In this document: in pieces, positions 8,218 to 15,078 of the stretch | Numbering within the stretch: the stretch's first letter is position 1 | Layout: the number at the start of each line of letters is the position of its first letter | Source: CAZFJG01 sp964410915 | GTDB taxonomy: Bacteria > Synergistota > Synergistia > Synergistales > JAFGMB01 | Length of the DNA: 22,545 bases | Direction: 5' to 3' | NCBI GenBank assembly: GCA_964410915.1 | Contig: CAYPIU010000028.1 | Span: forward strand, 1-22,545 | The notes under the pieces: model-generated | Databases searched by the model: none | What the model was told of the DNA's origin: nothing | The model's input: the letters and a program-made list of their open reading frames with translations, nothing else | Translations under genes and position numbers: made by a program

Positions 8218-9784
8218 ATGAAGAGAACTTTTCGTTGAATTTGGCCATCTTTGAAAATGTCGTCGCAACGCTGGAAAAGGATTCCCTGTATAAGGGATAC
8301 AGATTTTCGTATATCTCATGCGCATTTTTATCGGGTTCAAAGGTCTTTTCTATTCCGATCTTTGAAGTGGCTTCCTCATAATCTTTCCATATACCTGTGC
8401 CAACTCCTCCAATAATTGCTGCTCCCAGCGCGGTAGACTGTTGTGGAGCTTTGAGACGGCTGAATTTCTGACCATTAACATCTGCATATATCTGCATCCA
8501 CAGATCGTTTCTTACCCCTCCGCCTATAGCCCTTATTCTGTCAAGAGAGTAGATGGGTACACCAAGTTCTTCGTAAAGATCATAGAGCCATCTCATATTG
8601 AAACAGACTCCTTCATATATTGCCCTTAGCATATGGGCACGAGTGTGTGTCATTCCCAGTCCCAGAAAAGATGCTCTTGCATTGATATCGAAGTGAGGAG
8701 CCCCTCCTCCTCTAAGATAGGGGAAGAAAAGCAGTCCTTCAGCTCCCGGACCGATCTCGCCTGCATCCTGGTGCATTTTGCTGTAAACGGAAAGTCCTGT
8801 TATGTTTTCCAGCATATTCCGGTCTGTAGAATAGTTTCCATCTTTGAACCAATCCTGGGCTATACCCCCGGAGGCTGTTATCATAACCAGGTTATATCCT
8901 CCGAATGGCTGAATTGTGTTGCAGTTCATTTTATACCGGGGATCCAGTACAGGTTCATCAGAGTATACAGCTGACCAGTTTGCTGAGCCTATATAGGTGT
9001 AACCCATGCCTGACTTAATGACACCAGCGCCAGTATTAGCGCAAATAACATCTCCTGAGCCCAGGGTTACCGGTGTTCCTTCAGCGAGGCCAAATTCCTC
9101 AGCTGCAGCAGCGGTCACATGCCCGACAATATCATGTGAGTTGATAATGTCAGGGATCTTCCCGGTATCTACACCGGCGGCTTTAAAAATATCCGGTGAT
9201 ATTTCCTTCTTTCTGGAGTCCATCATTCCGTTCATGGACATATCTCCGTATTCAGTTGCTATTTCTCCAGTGAGTCGTTCGGCCACAAGCTCTTTGTACT
9301 GCAGAAATTTATATGTTCGGTTGTATATTTCAGGAACATTATCTCTGTACCACATTACTTTACAGATGGGTGCAAGCTCAGGCTGCCATCCGACACCTGT
9401 TATTCTGTAATACTCGTCATTTCCGCCCAGTTCGTTCATGAGCCTTTCTGCCTGTTCCTTCTGTCGCATATCACACCAGATACCTACCTCGTCCATAAGG
9501 ACTTCCCCATGTCTGTCCACGGGGATCATTGTCATCATCTGGTTGCTGAAAGAAATAACAGCGATATCTCGAGGATCAATCTTGCTTTTTGCCAAAACCA
9601 TTCTCGTTGAGTCGACTACGGTTTTGTAGACTTCTGAGATCTTCTGGGTAGACCAGTTGAGATGAGGATAATAGGTTTGAAATTCGATGCACTCCGAAGC
9701 TACCATATTCAGTTCTTCGTCGACAATAATGGCTTTGTTGCCTGTGGTACCCATATCGTGGACCATTATGTACTTTTCTGCCAT
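8216..9784 (-). CDS. FGGY-family carbohydrate kinase (xylulokinase-like)
   Basis: A cytoplasmic kinase using ATP to phosphorylate a sugar or polyol. At 522 residues it is at the upper end of the usual range. The N-terminal phosphate loop is HDMGTTGNKAI (9-19). The central catalytic Asp is in LGSGDVICANTGAG, and the C-terminal FGGY signature region has IGGGVRNDLWMQIYADV, with typical GGG and W-Q-I-x-A-D residues. It most resembles xylulokinases, but FGGY substrate range (xylulose, ribulose, glycerol, erythritol, tagatose) cannot be read from these motifs. A GGGGGGA ribosome site lies about 7 bases upstream of the ATG. It is the last gene of a minus-strand operon with two SDR proteins and a transglutaminase-fold protein, as expected for a dehydrogenase-plus-kinase route into central metabolism. 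Confidence 0.88.
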   Translation of the reverse strand: MAEKYIMVHDMGTTGNKAIIVDEELNMVASECIEFQTYYPHLNWSTQKISEVYKTVVDSTRMVLAKSKIDPRDIAVISFSNQMMTMIPVDRHGEVLMDEVGIWCDMRQKEQAERLMNELGGNDEYYRITGVGWQPELAPICKVMWYRDNVPEIYNRTYKFLQYKELVAERLTGEIATEYGDMSMNGMMDSRKKEISPDIFKAAGVDTGKIPDIINSHDIVGHVTAAAAEEFGLAEGTPVTLGSGDVICANTGAGVIKSGMGYTYIGSANWSAVYSDEPVLDPRYKMNCNTIQPFGGYNLVMITASGGIAQDWFKDGNYSTDRNMLENITGLSVYSKMHQDAGEIGPGAEGLLFFPYLRGGGAPHFDINARASFLGLGMTHTRAHMLRAIYEGVCFNMRWLYDLYEELGVPIYSLDRIRAIGGGVRNDLWMQIYADVNGQKFSRLKAPQQSTALGAAIIGGVGTGIWKDYEEATSKIGIEKTFEPDKNAHEIYENLYPLYRESFSSVATTFSKMAKFNEKFSS

Positions 9785-9834
9785 AGTTAGTTCCCCCCTT
9801 GAGAATTATTTTCCTGTCTGCAGAAAGGATACTG

Positions 9835-10476
9835 TCACCCGACGTTGATCCTCCATGCGTCGATCCATTCAGTGAGTTTTTCCAGGAATGCCTGCCTGGC
9901 CTTGCGAATATTTTTCGGGAGCAGGGCAGTCAGTTCAGCTTTTTTCCCGGAACCATCTTCCCCGCATTCCCATATCTTGTCCGTTCCAACAAAACAAAGA
10001 GGCATATCAGATATGCCATCCCATTCCCTGACAGTGTGGAACCCCAGTTTTTTCAATGGCAGATCAATTGTTGCGTCTACCCTTATCCATCGATCACAGG
10101 GATGGATCATTACATAATTATGAAAATCCACGATCTCAACTTTGGCAAGCATTTCAAGAAGATCTTCTGAAAGCTTTACCACTGAATACTCATCATCCGG
10201 GAACCAAGTCAGGTCTTTCCATCTCTGAAGGCAGATCATATCTTTTGTTTCCATCCCGACAGCCTTGAAAAGTTCTCTCAGAAGGAAATTTTTCCCTGAA
10301 CACGTACCCTTATTGTTGATATAAACATCCAGAGGTTCCCTTGATCCGCAGGTTCCGAAAGGAATATCCCTGACTTTCTCGAAGATCCTGATGATCTGTT
10401 GCTCCCGGGATAATTGGTTAATACCCCATTTCTCCAGGACCATTTCACTGTTTTCTTTACTTAAAGACAGTGTCAA
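9835..10476 (-). CDS. Transglutaminase-fold (papain-like) protein
   Basis: A 213-residue cytoplasmic protein. It has the ordered Cys-His-Asp triad of the transglutaminase-like superfamily: C59 in NNKGTCSGKN at the start of a helix, H119 in VDFHNYVMI, and D134 in WIRVDATIDLP. The Cys-helix followed by LRELFKAVG and the His-to-Asp spacing are typical of the fold. Members include proteases, amidases, transglutaminases and non-catalytic binding proteins, so the reaction is unknown. The start is TTG, chosen because AGGAGG (minus strand, 10486-10491) lies exactly 9 bases upstream and no ATG does. It sits between a degenerate SDR gene and the FGGY kinase gene, which is an unusual place for this fold. 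It might process an amide or peptide-like precursor of the kinase substrate (speculation). Confidence 0.72.
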   Translation of the reverse strand: MTLSLSKENSEMVLEKWGINQLSREQQIIRIFEKVRDIPFGTCGSREPLDVYINNKGTCSGKNFLLRELFKAVGMETKDMICLQRWKDLTWFPDDEYSVVKLSEDLLEMLAKVEIVDFHNYVMIHPCDRWIRVDATIDLPLKKLGFHTVREWDGISDMPLCFVGTDKIWECGEDGSGKKAELTALLPKNIRKARQAFLEKLTEWIDAWRINVG

Positions 10477-10528
10477 AACTTTGCACCTCCTGAAAAATAT
10501 CCTGTTCTATTTCTGCTAATTGAGGAAC

Positions 10529-11218
10529 TCAGTAAACCCTGTAGATCTGACCGCAGGAATAAGTGCCTATCCCCGAAAGCCATAGATTCAGAGCCCATTC
10601 TGTTTCCTGCCATTTGTCCTGGAAGTTGTTTCCCAGGGCAATGCCATTGAGGGATATTCCCCGGGGAATGATATCTCTTGCTATTGATGTCATCATTCCT
10701 GTAATGGCACTTGAACAACCTGCTTCATATATACTTCCTCCAAGAGAGAGCTCTCCCTCTCCTTCGCCTTCTCCGGTGTATCCTCTGGTACTTAGAAAGA
10801 AAACGATCCTGCCAGATCCTTTTTCAGCCATAGAAGGATAAACAGCTTTAAGGATCTGAAAGTAGCTCATTACCCATTTATCAACATAGGTTTTCCATGT
10901 TTGTGGATCGTAAAGGTCTTTTTCAAGATCGTTACGCATTTGATCCAGATACCAGGAAAGAATGAGGTAATCGGGGCAGCCACAACTCTGAAGGAAATTT
11001 TTGATCGCATGATCTGTGCTTTCCGGATCTTCCGGTATGATAGTTTCTGAAAAAGATCCTGCTTTTTGAATTCCCGGTGTTTCATATCCCTTAAGATCCA
11101 GAAGCCCGGTTGTGGTTCCTTCCGATTCAAGGTATTTTCTGACCCTGTTTCCGGTTGTACTGTTTGCCCCAAAAAGGAGGCACTTTTTGCCTTTATGTGA
11201 TATGTTCAAATTATTCAT
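10529..11218 (-). CDS. Degenerate short-chain dehydrogenase/reductase-like protein
   Basis: A 229-residue Rossmann-fold protein of SDR type, with key residues lost. The nucleotide loop is GANSTTG (17-23) instead of GxxxGxG. The NNAG strand is replaced by LILSWYLD. The catalytic Ser is recognisable (S143 in FFLSTRG) and Tyr164 is present, but the essential Lys four residues later is Cys168 (YEAGC). It also has an acidic/Gly repeat GEGEGEGE before the active-site Tyr, and a C-terminus that diverges from the usual GG ending. AGGAGG precedes the ATG. It lies directly downstream of an intact SDR gene. Pairs of one active and one inactive SDR are known, for example BbsC/BbsD of anaerobic toluene degradation, so a non-catalytic partner subunit is a reasonable guess. 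Confidence 0.75.
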   Translation of the reverse strand: MNNLNISHKGKKCLLFGANSTTGNRVRKYLESEGTTTGLLDLKGYETPGIQKAGSFSETIIPEDPESTDHAIKNFLQSCGCPDYLILSWYLDQMRNDLEKDLYDPQTWKTYVDKWVMSYFQILKAVYPSMAEKGSGRIVFFLSTRGYTGEGEGEGELSLGGSIYEAGCSSAITGMMTSIARDIIPRGISLNGIALGNNFQDKWQETEWALNLWLSGIGTYSCGQIYRVY

Positions 11219-11250
11219 GTTTTTATCCTCCTTGAAGTGATATCTGATCT

Positions 11251-12036
11251 TTAGCGCAGATATGTGATCCCGCCATCAGCAAGCAGTGTAAGACCTCCAA
11301 TGCTTCTTTCAGGAGCTGTTGCAAAAAGGGCGTAAAGGTCAGCGATCTCTCCGGGTGTTATCATTCTTCCGGTAAGAGATTTTTCGTGCATTTTCTTTAT
11401 GCCCTCTTCAACGTTCATATGTCTGCTGCTGATAACTCTGCGTATCATTGGGGTATCAACATGTCGAAGAGCGAGGGCAAAAGTGCTTATATTGAATTGA
11501 TGATATTTTTGGGCTATATGTTTTGCAAGGCCTGTAAATCCGGCCTTGCCTGCAAGGTATGGAGAAGGGATACCAGAGGAGGATAAAGGAGCTGCAGTGA
11601 AAATTATCCTTCCCCATCTCTGTTTCTTCATATGAGGTAGAGCATTCAGAATGCAATAGACCGCTCCGCTGAGATCAATATCAAAAGTTTTTCTGAAGCC
11701 ATCCAATGTGATATCGGGGAAATGGGTTGGGCCATTGGGACCCTGGATGGCGGCATTGTTAACAAGAATATCGATGCCCTTATCCTTTTCCTCAATATTT
11801 CGGAACATTTTTAGAACCTGACAATCCGATGAAATATCGCATGTAGCTGGTTCTGCAAGTTTTACTTTATATTGATCGTTTATTTCTTCTGCTATCGATC
11901 CGCTGTTCCTGACATCACAGAGATATACCCTGGAGCCAAGAGAGGCAAAACGCGAAGAAATGGCTCTTCCTATACCTCCTCCAGCTCCTGTTACAAGTGT
12001 CACCCTTCCGGCCAAAGGCTGTTTTGAGTTTTTCAT
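11251..12036 (-). CDS. Short-chain dehydrogenase/reductase (classical SDR)
   Basis: A 261-residue NAD(P)-dependent oxidoreductase. It has the cofactor loop TGAGGGIG (16-23), NNAA (93-96), and the active-site pair Y160 and K164 in PYLAGK, with Thr147 standing where Ser is usual. The C-terminal LADGGITYLR is typical of classical SDRs. The residue after the second beta strand is Asp (LCDVR), which favours NAD over NADP. The start is ATG 12036, because GGGAGGA lies 4-10 bases upstream. The frame runs open to 12069, but that ATG has no ribosome site. It is the first gene of the minus-strand operon that ends with an FGGY kinase, so oxidation of a polyol or hydroxy acid before phosphorylation is the natural reading. 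The substrate cannot be deduced. Confidence 0.88.
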   Translation of the reverse strand: MKNSKQPLAGRVTLVTGAGGGIGRAISSRFASLGSRVYLCDVRNSGSIAEEINDQYKVKLAEPATCDISSDCQVLKMFRNIEEKDKGIDILVNNAAIQGPNGPTHFPDITLDGFRKTFDIDLSGAVYCILNALPHMKKQRWGRIIFTAAPLSSSGIPSPYLAGKAGFTGLAKHIAQKYHQFNISTFALALRHVDTPMIRRVISSRHMNVEEGIKKMHEKSLTGRMITPGEIADLYALFATAPERSIGGLTLLADGGITYLR

Positions 12037-12099
12037 AATATCCTCCCTGATCCCGGAATTGTCCTTCATTCCGTATTCGTCTAATATTTAACAACGTCT

Positions 12100-12116
12100 A
12101 TGATATACATTATCAT
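12100..12116. promoter_or_regulatory. Inverted repeat upstream of the SDR/kinase operon, possible operator
   Basis: ATGATA-TACAT-TATCAT is a 6-bp perfect inverted repeat with a 5-base spacer, about 65-80 bases upstream of the operon start at 12036, in the likely promoter region. The region is AT-rich, so a chance palindrome is possible. Confidence 0.35.
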
Positions 12117-12184
12117 TAAAGTTGCTAAAGATATGGGACCAGGGGATCAATAAACAAAAAAATTATGGAAATTTTATGGAAGGG

Positions 12185-12221
12185 GAAAAATACAGGACCG
12201 GTACCTACACGTAACGGTCCT
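12185..12221 (-). terminator. Terminator of the SYLF-domain gene
   Basis: On the minus strand, arms AGGACCG (12215-12221) and CGGTCCT (12194-12200), with extra pairing in the loop, are followed by GTATTTTTCC. It lies just downstream of the SYLF stop codon. Confidence 0.75.
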
Positions 12222-12231
12222 GCAGATATGA

Positions 12232-12930
12232 TCAGTCAGCTATTGCGATAAGGCGTTCAATTTCCCTGATCAGGGGTTTAATTCGACTGCTGGAAGCTCT
12301 TTTTTTCAAGGCTGATCTGGGTGATACAGGTCCTCCCCAGTAAACATTATTGGCATTTTCATCTACGTCAAGTTCAGAACCCTCAATGGTCAGCCCGGCG
12401 AAAAGGCCCTTGCTCATGGAATAACTGTATATTGAGGCTTTAAGCTGTATATCTGTTGCAGCCCCACCCTGTCGACCGACCGGACCTGCAGCTATTCCTA
12501 TCTCACCCCCGAGTTTAAATTGATCTCCTTTGAGAAATTGCTCCATCCCCCGTTCGTTGTTTATAACAAGAACAAGTGCTACGGATTGAGCCCCTATCTG
12601 TAATCCCCATGAAGCTCCAGCGATCTTAAGGAAAGATGGACCATACCATGTGCCATTCGAGGGGTCCCTTTTAAGGAGAAGACCTTCTCCGTATTGTCCC
12701 CCAATAACCAGACCGGCTTTTACAACTGAGGGGAATATGGCGATCCCCTTTGCTCTTTTGACAATCCTTGACATTGCTTCCGCATCCTCTTGTGCTCTCA
12801 TTTCGCGAAGTATATTGATAGAACCTGAAATCCTCTGTTCGGGGGTCTTTGCAAATGACTGAACAGCCGGCACAAAAATAATTGCAGAAACTGCAACTAC
12901 GACTATCAGATTCCTTATTTTCTGGATCAT
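12232..12930 (-). CDS. Secreted SYLF (Ysc84/DUF500) lipid-binding domain protein
   Basis: A 232-residue exported protein. The signal peptide covers about residues 1-28 (basic MIQKIRN, hydrophobic core, cleavage near VQSFA-KT), and no lipobox Cys is present. The remainder is a SYLF domain: AKGIAIFPSVVKAG and IGGQYGEGLLL near the start, then SWGLQIGAQS and ENANNVYWGG near the end, which match the pattern of bacterial Ysc84-like proteins. The eukaryotic SYLF domain binds phosphoinositides. Bacterial members are periplasmic or outer-membrane associated, with poorly known roles. The start is ATG 12930, because GGAGGAGG lies about 7 bases upstream. An open extension to 12981 has no ribosome site and would bury the signal peptide. 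It is divergent from the TPR gene and monocistronic. The signal peptide suggests an envelope role. Confidence 0.87.
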   Translation of the reverse strand: MIQKIRNLIVVVAVSAIIFVPAVQSFAKTPEQRISGSINILREMRAQEDAEAMSRIVKRAKGIAIFPSVVKAGLVIGGQYGEGLLLKRDPSNGTWYGPSFLKIAGASWGLQIGAQSVALVLVINNERGMEQFLKGDQFKLGGEIGIAAGPVGRQGGAATDIQLKASIYSYSMSKGLFAGLTIEGSELDVDENANNVYWGGPVSPRSALKKRASSSRIKPLIREIERLIAIAD

Positions 12931-13055
12931 GATGTACCTCCTCCTGAAATACTGGATAGAGAATCTCTTACAGACTATCATTTACTTTATAATTATCGTA
13001 TAAATATGCCTTAAGGGGAAGTCCCTTCAATTTTAATACGGATCATTTTTGGGAT

Positions 13056-13084
13056 TTGACGGTTTTCCCCCTTTCACTTAGACT
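13056..13084 (+). promoter_or_regulatory. Promoter for the TPR-like gene
   Basis: TTGACG (13056-13061) and TAGACT (13079-13084) are separated by exactly 17 bases. Predicted transcription starts near 13091, about 34 nt before the ATG at 13125. Confidence 0.5.
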
Positions 13085-13124
13085 TTGCAGGGCCAGAAAA
13101 AACATAAGATCTGGAGGTATCATT

Positions 13125-14066
13125 ATGGAAAATAACAAGAACATAAACATAAATGAAGATTTTGAAAAAATGCTGAGCGAGGCATATCTTACCGATGATG
13201 ATGAAAAGGTCAGGGAGATAGCAGGAAAGGTTCTGGAAAAGAGTCCGAATAATCCGGAAGCTCTTGTGTTAATGGCAGATTCAGTCAAAGAAGATAAGAC
13301 AAAGATAGATTATCTCGAAAAAGCTCTTGAAATATCAAAAAATGAATTACCTGAGGGTTACAGTAAAATGGGAGTAGATCTGCTGGAAGATGATGCGGGC
13401 ATGCTGTACATAGGGATATTGCAGCGACTCGGTTTTGTCCTTTTCCCCACGATCGATATCCAGAGAGCTTTTGATATTGCATCCGAGATAACCAGATATG
13501 ATATTGAGGATGAAACCTTCTCAAGGACACTTTTCTACCGTTGTCTCCTTGAAATGGGAGAATATGAGCAGATTCTCAGATATGCAGAAAGGGAAAATAT
13601 TTCCAACCCTGCCGTCAGGCACAGCCGTGCAATCGCACTCTACAAGATCTATGGACCTTCAAGCCAGTCATGCCAAGCTCTTTGGGATATATTCAGGGAA
13701 GGGCCAGATATTCCGTTTTATCTGATCGGTTATTGGGTTGAGCCTGATGGTGTAGATTCGTATGCAATGGAGAATTATCATTTTTCGATATTTTTCGAGG
13801 AACCGTGGAGCAAGGATGAGGCGCTTCTGCTATGGTTAAGCAGGGCATCTGTACTTTTCGGGTATTTTACAGACAGATTTAACAGTGAGGCAGAGGAAAA
13901 CCTGGGTAATCTTATGAGCGAAATGGATATCGAAGAAGTTATTAATAACTACAGAAGTGAGATCGAAAGTTCAATACAGGATATAGATCCTCTTGATATC
14001 GAAGAAAAGGATGCAGTTGTTCTCGGTCTTTTGAGTTCCAGGGAATGTAGCCGATTTGTAGAATGA
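13125..14066 (+). CDS. TPR-like repeat protein of unknown function
   Basis: A 313-residue acidic, soluble protein without signal peptide or membrane segment. The N-terminal third has TPR-like helical pairs: REIAGKVLEKSPNNPEALVL (about residues 31-50) has the N-P-E-A-L turn typical of these repeats, followed by IDYLEKALEISK. The rest is predicted helical and continues as less canonical repeats (LLEMGEYEQILRYAE, RHSRAIALYKIYG), ending in a very acidic tail. Such proteins are scaffolds; the partner is unknown. The start is ATG 13125, because CTGGAGGT lies 6-13 bases upstream. The longer open frame from 13056 begins inside the promoter. It is followed 53 bases later by a GHKL ATPase gene in the same direction, so the two may be co-transcribed. 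Confidence 0.75.
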   Translation: MENNKNININEDFEKMLSEAYLTDDDEKVREIAGKVLEKSPNNPEALVLMADSVKEDKTKIDYLEKALEISKNELPEGYSKMGVDLLEDDAGMLYIGILQRLGFVLFPTIDIQRAFDIASEITRYDIEDETFSRTLFYRCLLEMGEYEQILRYAERENISNPAVRHSRAIALYKIYGPSSQSCQALWDIFREGPDIPFYLIGYWVEPDGVDSYAMENYHFSIFFEEPWSKDEALLLWLSRASVLFGYFTDRFNSEAEENLGNLMSEMDIEEVINNYRSEIESSIQDIDPLDIEEKDAVVLGLLSSRECSRFVE

Positions 14067-14119
14067 AGTTTTTCCGCTTTTTCTGGAAATCCAGGGGATA
14101 ATTGGGGGGTATGGTGTGA

Positions 14120-14671
14120 ATGCTTGAGGATCTTTCCCAGCATATACTTGATATTTCAGAGAACAGCCTGAATGCAGGAGCTACCGAGGTAAGCATAATC
14201 CTTCACAATGATCTGGAAAGTGGTTATACGGAACTTGAGATCATTGATAACGGTAAGGGTATGGATAAGGAAACAGCTCTTCAGGCTGTAGATCCTTTCT
14301 CAACAAGCAGGACAACCCGAAGAGTTGGTCTTGGTCTGCCTTTTCTAAAACAGTCAGCAGAATTGTGCGAAGGAGATTTTCAGCTTGAATCAAAACCGGG
14401 AGAAGGAACAAAGGTCAAGGCATCATTCAGGATCGATTCCATAGATACTCCCCCCCCGGGCGATATCCCCTCCTCCCTTGTCTCCCTTCTCGTAGCTCAT
14501 CCCCACATTCTTTGGGAATATCAGCAAATCTCCGGTGATCTCGAATTCAAATTTAAAAGTTCAGAGATAGTTGAGATACTGGGAGATCCTGAAATGCTTA
14601 AACTTCCTGATATAGCAACCTGGCTGAGGGAATATCTCCGGGAGAATATTGGATCTTTGAATGGGAATTGA
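14120..14671 (+). CDS. Stand-alone GHKL (HATPase_c) ATP-binding protein
   Basis: A 183-residue protein made of a single histidine-kinase-type ATP-binding domain. It has the N box E14-N15 in ISENSLNAGA, the G1 box IIDNGKGMD (41-49), and the G2 box RVGLGLPFLKQSAE (68-81), followed by GEGTKVKASF. There is no dimerisation/His-phosphotransfer domain and no sensor domain, so it is not a conventional histidine kinase. The C-terminal 75 residues (about 107-183) are a separate region of unknown function. Similar short ATP-binding proteins occur in anaerobes, some near [FeFe]-hydrogenase genes, but no hydrogenase subunit lies in this window. GGGGGG about 10 bases upstream supports the ATG. Its role could be anti-sigma-like kinase or ATP-dependent chaperone; neither is shown. 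Confidence 0.85.
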   Translation: MLEDLSQHILDISENSLNAGATEVSIILHNDLESGYTELEIIDNGKGMDKETALQAVDPFSTSRTTRRVGLGLPFLKQSAELCEGDFQLESKPGEGTKVKASFRIDSIDTPPPGDIPSSLVSLLVAHPHILWEYQQISGDLEFKFKSSEIVEILGDPEMLKLPDIATWLREYLRENIGSLNGN

Positions 14672-14687
14672 GACAGGGATAAGCTGT

Positions 14688-14786
14688 ATGGAGAAGCAGA
14701 AGGGTATTTCCCAGCAAAAGCCCCGGGAAACGGATAATAAAGCAGTTAGCAAACGTCTGACCGGCCTGCTTCCCAAATCATGTTAA
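14688..14786 (+). CDS. Possible 32-residue small protein
   Basis: ATG 14688 opens a short frame encoding a basic, hydrophilic peptide beginning MEKQKGISQQ and ending in GLLPKSC. It starts 16 bases after the GHKL gene stop, with CAGGGAT about 9-15 bases upstream as a modest ribosome site. The TAA stop (14784-14786) runs into the promoter of the non-coding RNA. It may be a real small protein translated with the GHKL gene or a chance ORF. It is too short to judge by composition. Confidence 0.3.
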   Translation: MEKQKGISQQKPRETDNKAVSKRLTGLLPKSC

Positions 14787-14797
14787 AGCGGTGTCTA

Positions 14798-14806
14798 TGA
14801 TATAAT
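14798..14806 (+). promoter_or_regulatory. Extended -10 promoter of the structured RNA
   Basis: A perfect TATAAT (14801-14806) has TG one base upstream (TGATATAAT), an extended -10 element. No good -35 is found at 16-18 bases. The predicted transcript starts near 14813. The gap between this promoter and the next ribosome binding site (15068) is filled by a structured RNA. Confidence 0.6.
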
Positions 14807-14812
14807 ACAGGT

Positions 14813-15030
14813 AGAGAGTAACCCTGCGGTGTGCGTGACTGCGTTATTAGTCTTGAGCCAACACTCGACCGAGGCAAGGCCGCCGGTTCATTCCGGTGGA
14901 GGAGATGGTTTCATCACCAAAGCTGAGGAATGGCAGGCCTTATTTGTAGCAGGATCGGGTCAAGACGTCCGTAGCACGGCATTGCGGGGAAAATATCAGG
15001 GAGGACATTGCCGTGCTTTGTTCTCCTTTT
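14813..15030 (+). ncRNA. Structured non-coding RNA, candidate 6S RNA
   Basis: About 200 nt between a strong promoter and a T-rich end hold no credible ORF but fold well. The following pairings nest: 14822-14827 with 14984-14989; 14831-14834 with 14974-14977; 14837-14839 with 14967-14969; GTCTTGA (14850-14856) with TCAAGAC (14960-14966); AAGGCC (14876-14881) with GGCCTT (14936-14941). Inside are two small hairpins, GCCGG/CCGGT (14882-14897) and GATG/CATC (14904-14915). Roughly symmetric 18-19-base strands (14857-14875, 14942-14959) form a central bubble. A rod with a large central bubble is the 6S RNA plan, and 6S genes often lie near rarA in other bacteria, as here. The branched tip is atypical. 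It lacks the conserved core motifs of RNase P RNA, SRP RNA and tmRNA. If 6S, it would sequester housekeeping RNA polymerase. Confidence 0.55.
14972..15030 (+). terminator. Probable terminator of the structured RNA
   Basis: AGCACGGCA (14973-14981) pairs perfectly with TGCCGTGCT (15009-15017), followed by TTGTTCTCCTTTTTG. This stem competes with the proposed closing stem of the RNA (14974-14989), so the termination hairpin and the mature fold would be alternative structures. Readthrough into the HAD-rarA genes is possible, since no separate promoter is obvious. Confidence 0.5.
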
Positions 15031-15078
15031 TGTTATGGTGAAGGTGTATTTATTCTGATCGTTCAACGGAGGTATACG

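Noticed and set aside
8633..8974. Plus-strand ORF within the FGGY kinase gene
   Set aside because: Opposite strand to a convincing kinase; no recognisable motif or upstream Shine-Dalgarno site.
10473..10718. Minus-strand frame overlapping the degenerate SDR gene, as possible evidence of a frameshift
   Set aside because: The SDR frame is continuous with its own start and stop. The alternative peptide shows no SDR C-terminal motif, so a frameshifted continuation is not supported.
14813..15030. RNase P RNA, SRP RNA, tmRNA, T-box or cobalamin riboswitch as identity of the structured RNA
   Set aside because: I could not find the conserved cores of these classes (for example GAGGAAAGTCC of RNase P, GGAAGCAG of SRP, GGTGG-ACCGCG of T-box, or the B12 box). 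An AGAGAG near the 5' end is not enough for a T-box.
14829..15041. 70-codon plus-strand ORF through the structured RNA
   Set aside because: It overlaps the paired RNA segments, lacks a ribosome site, and has low-quality composition.
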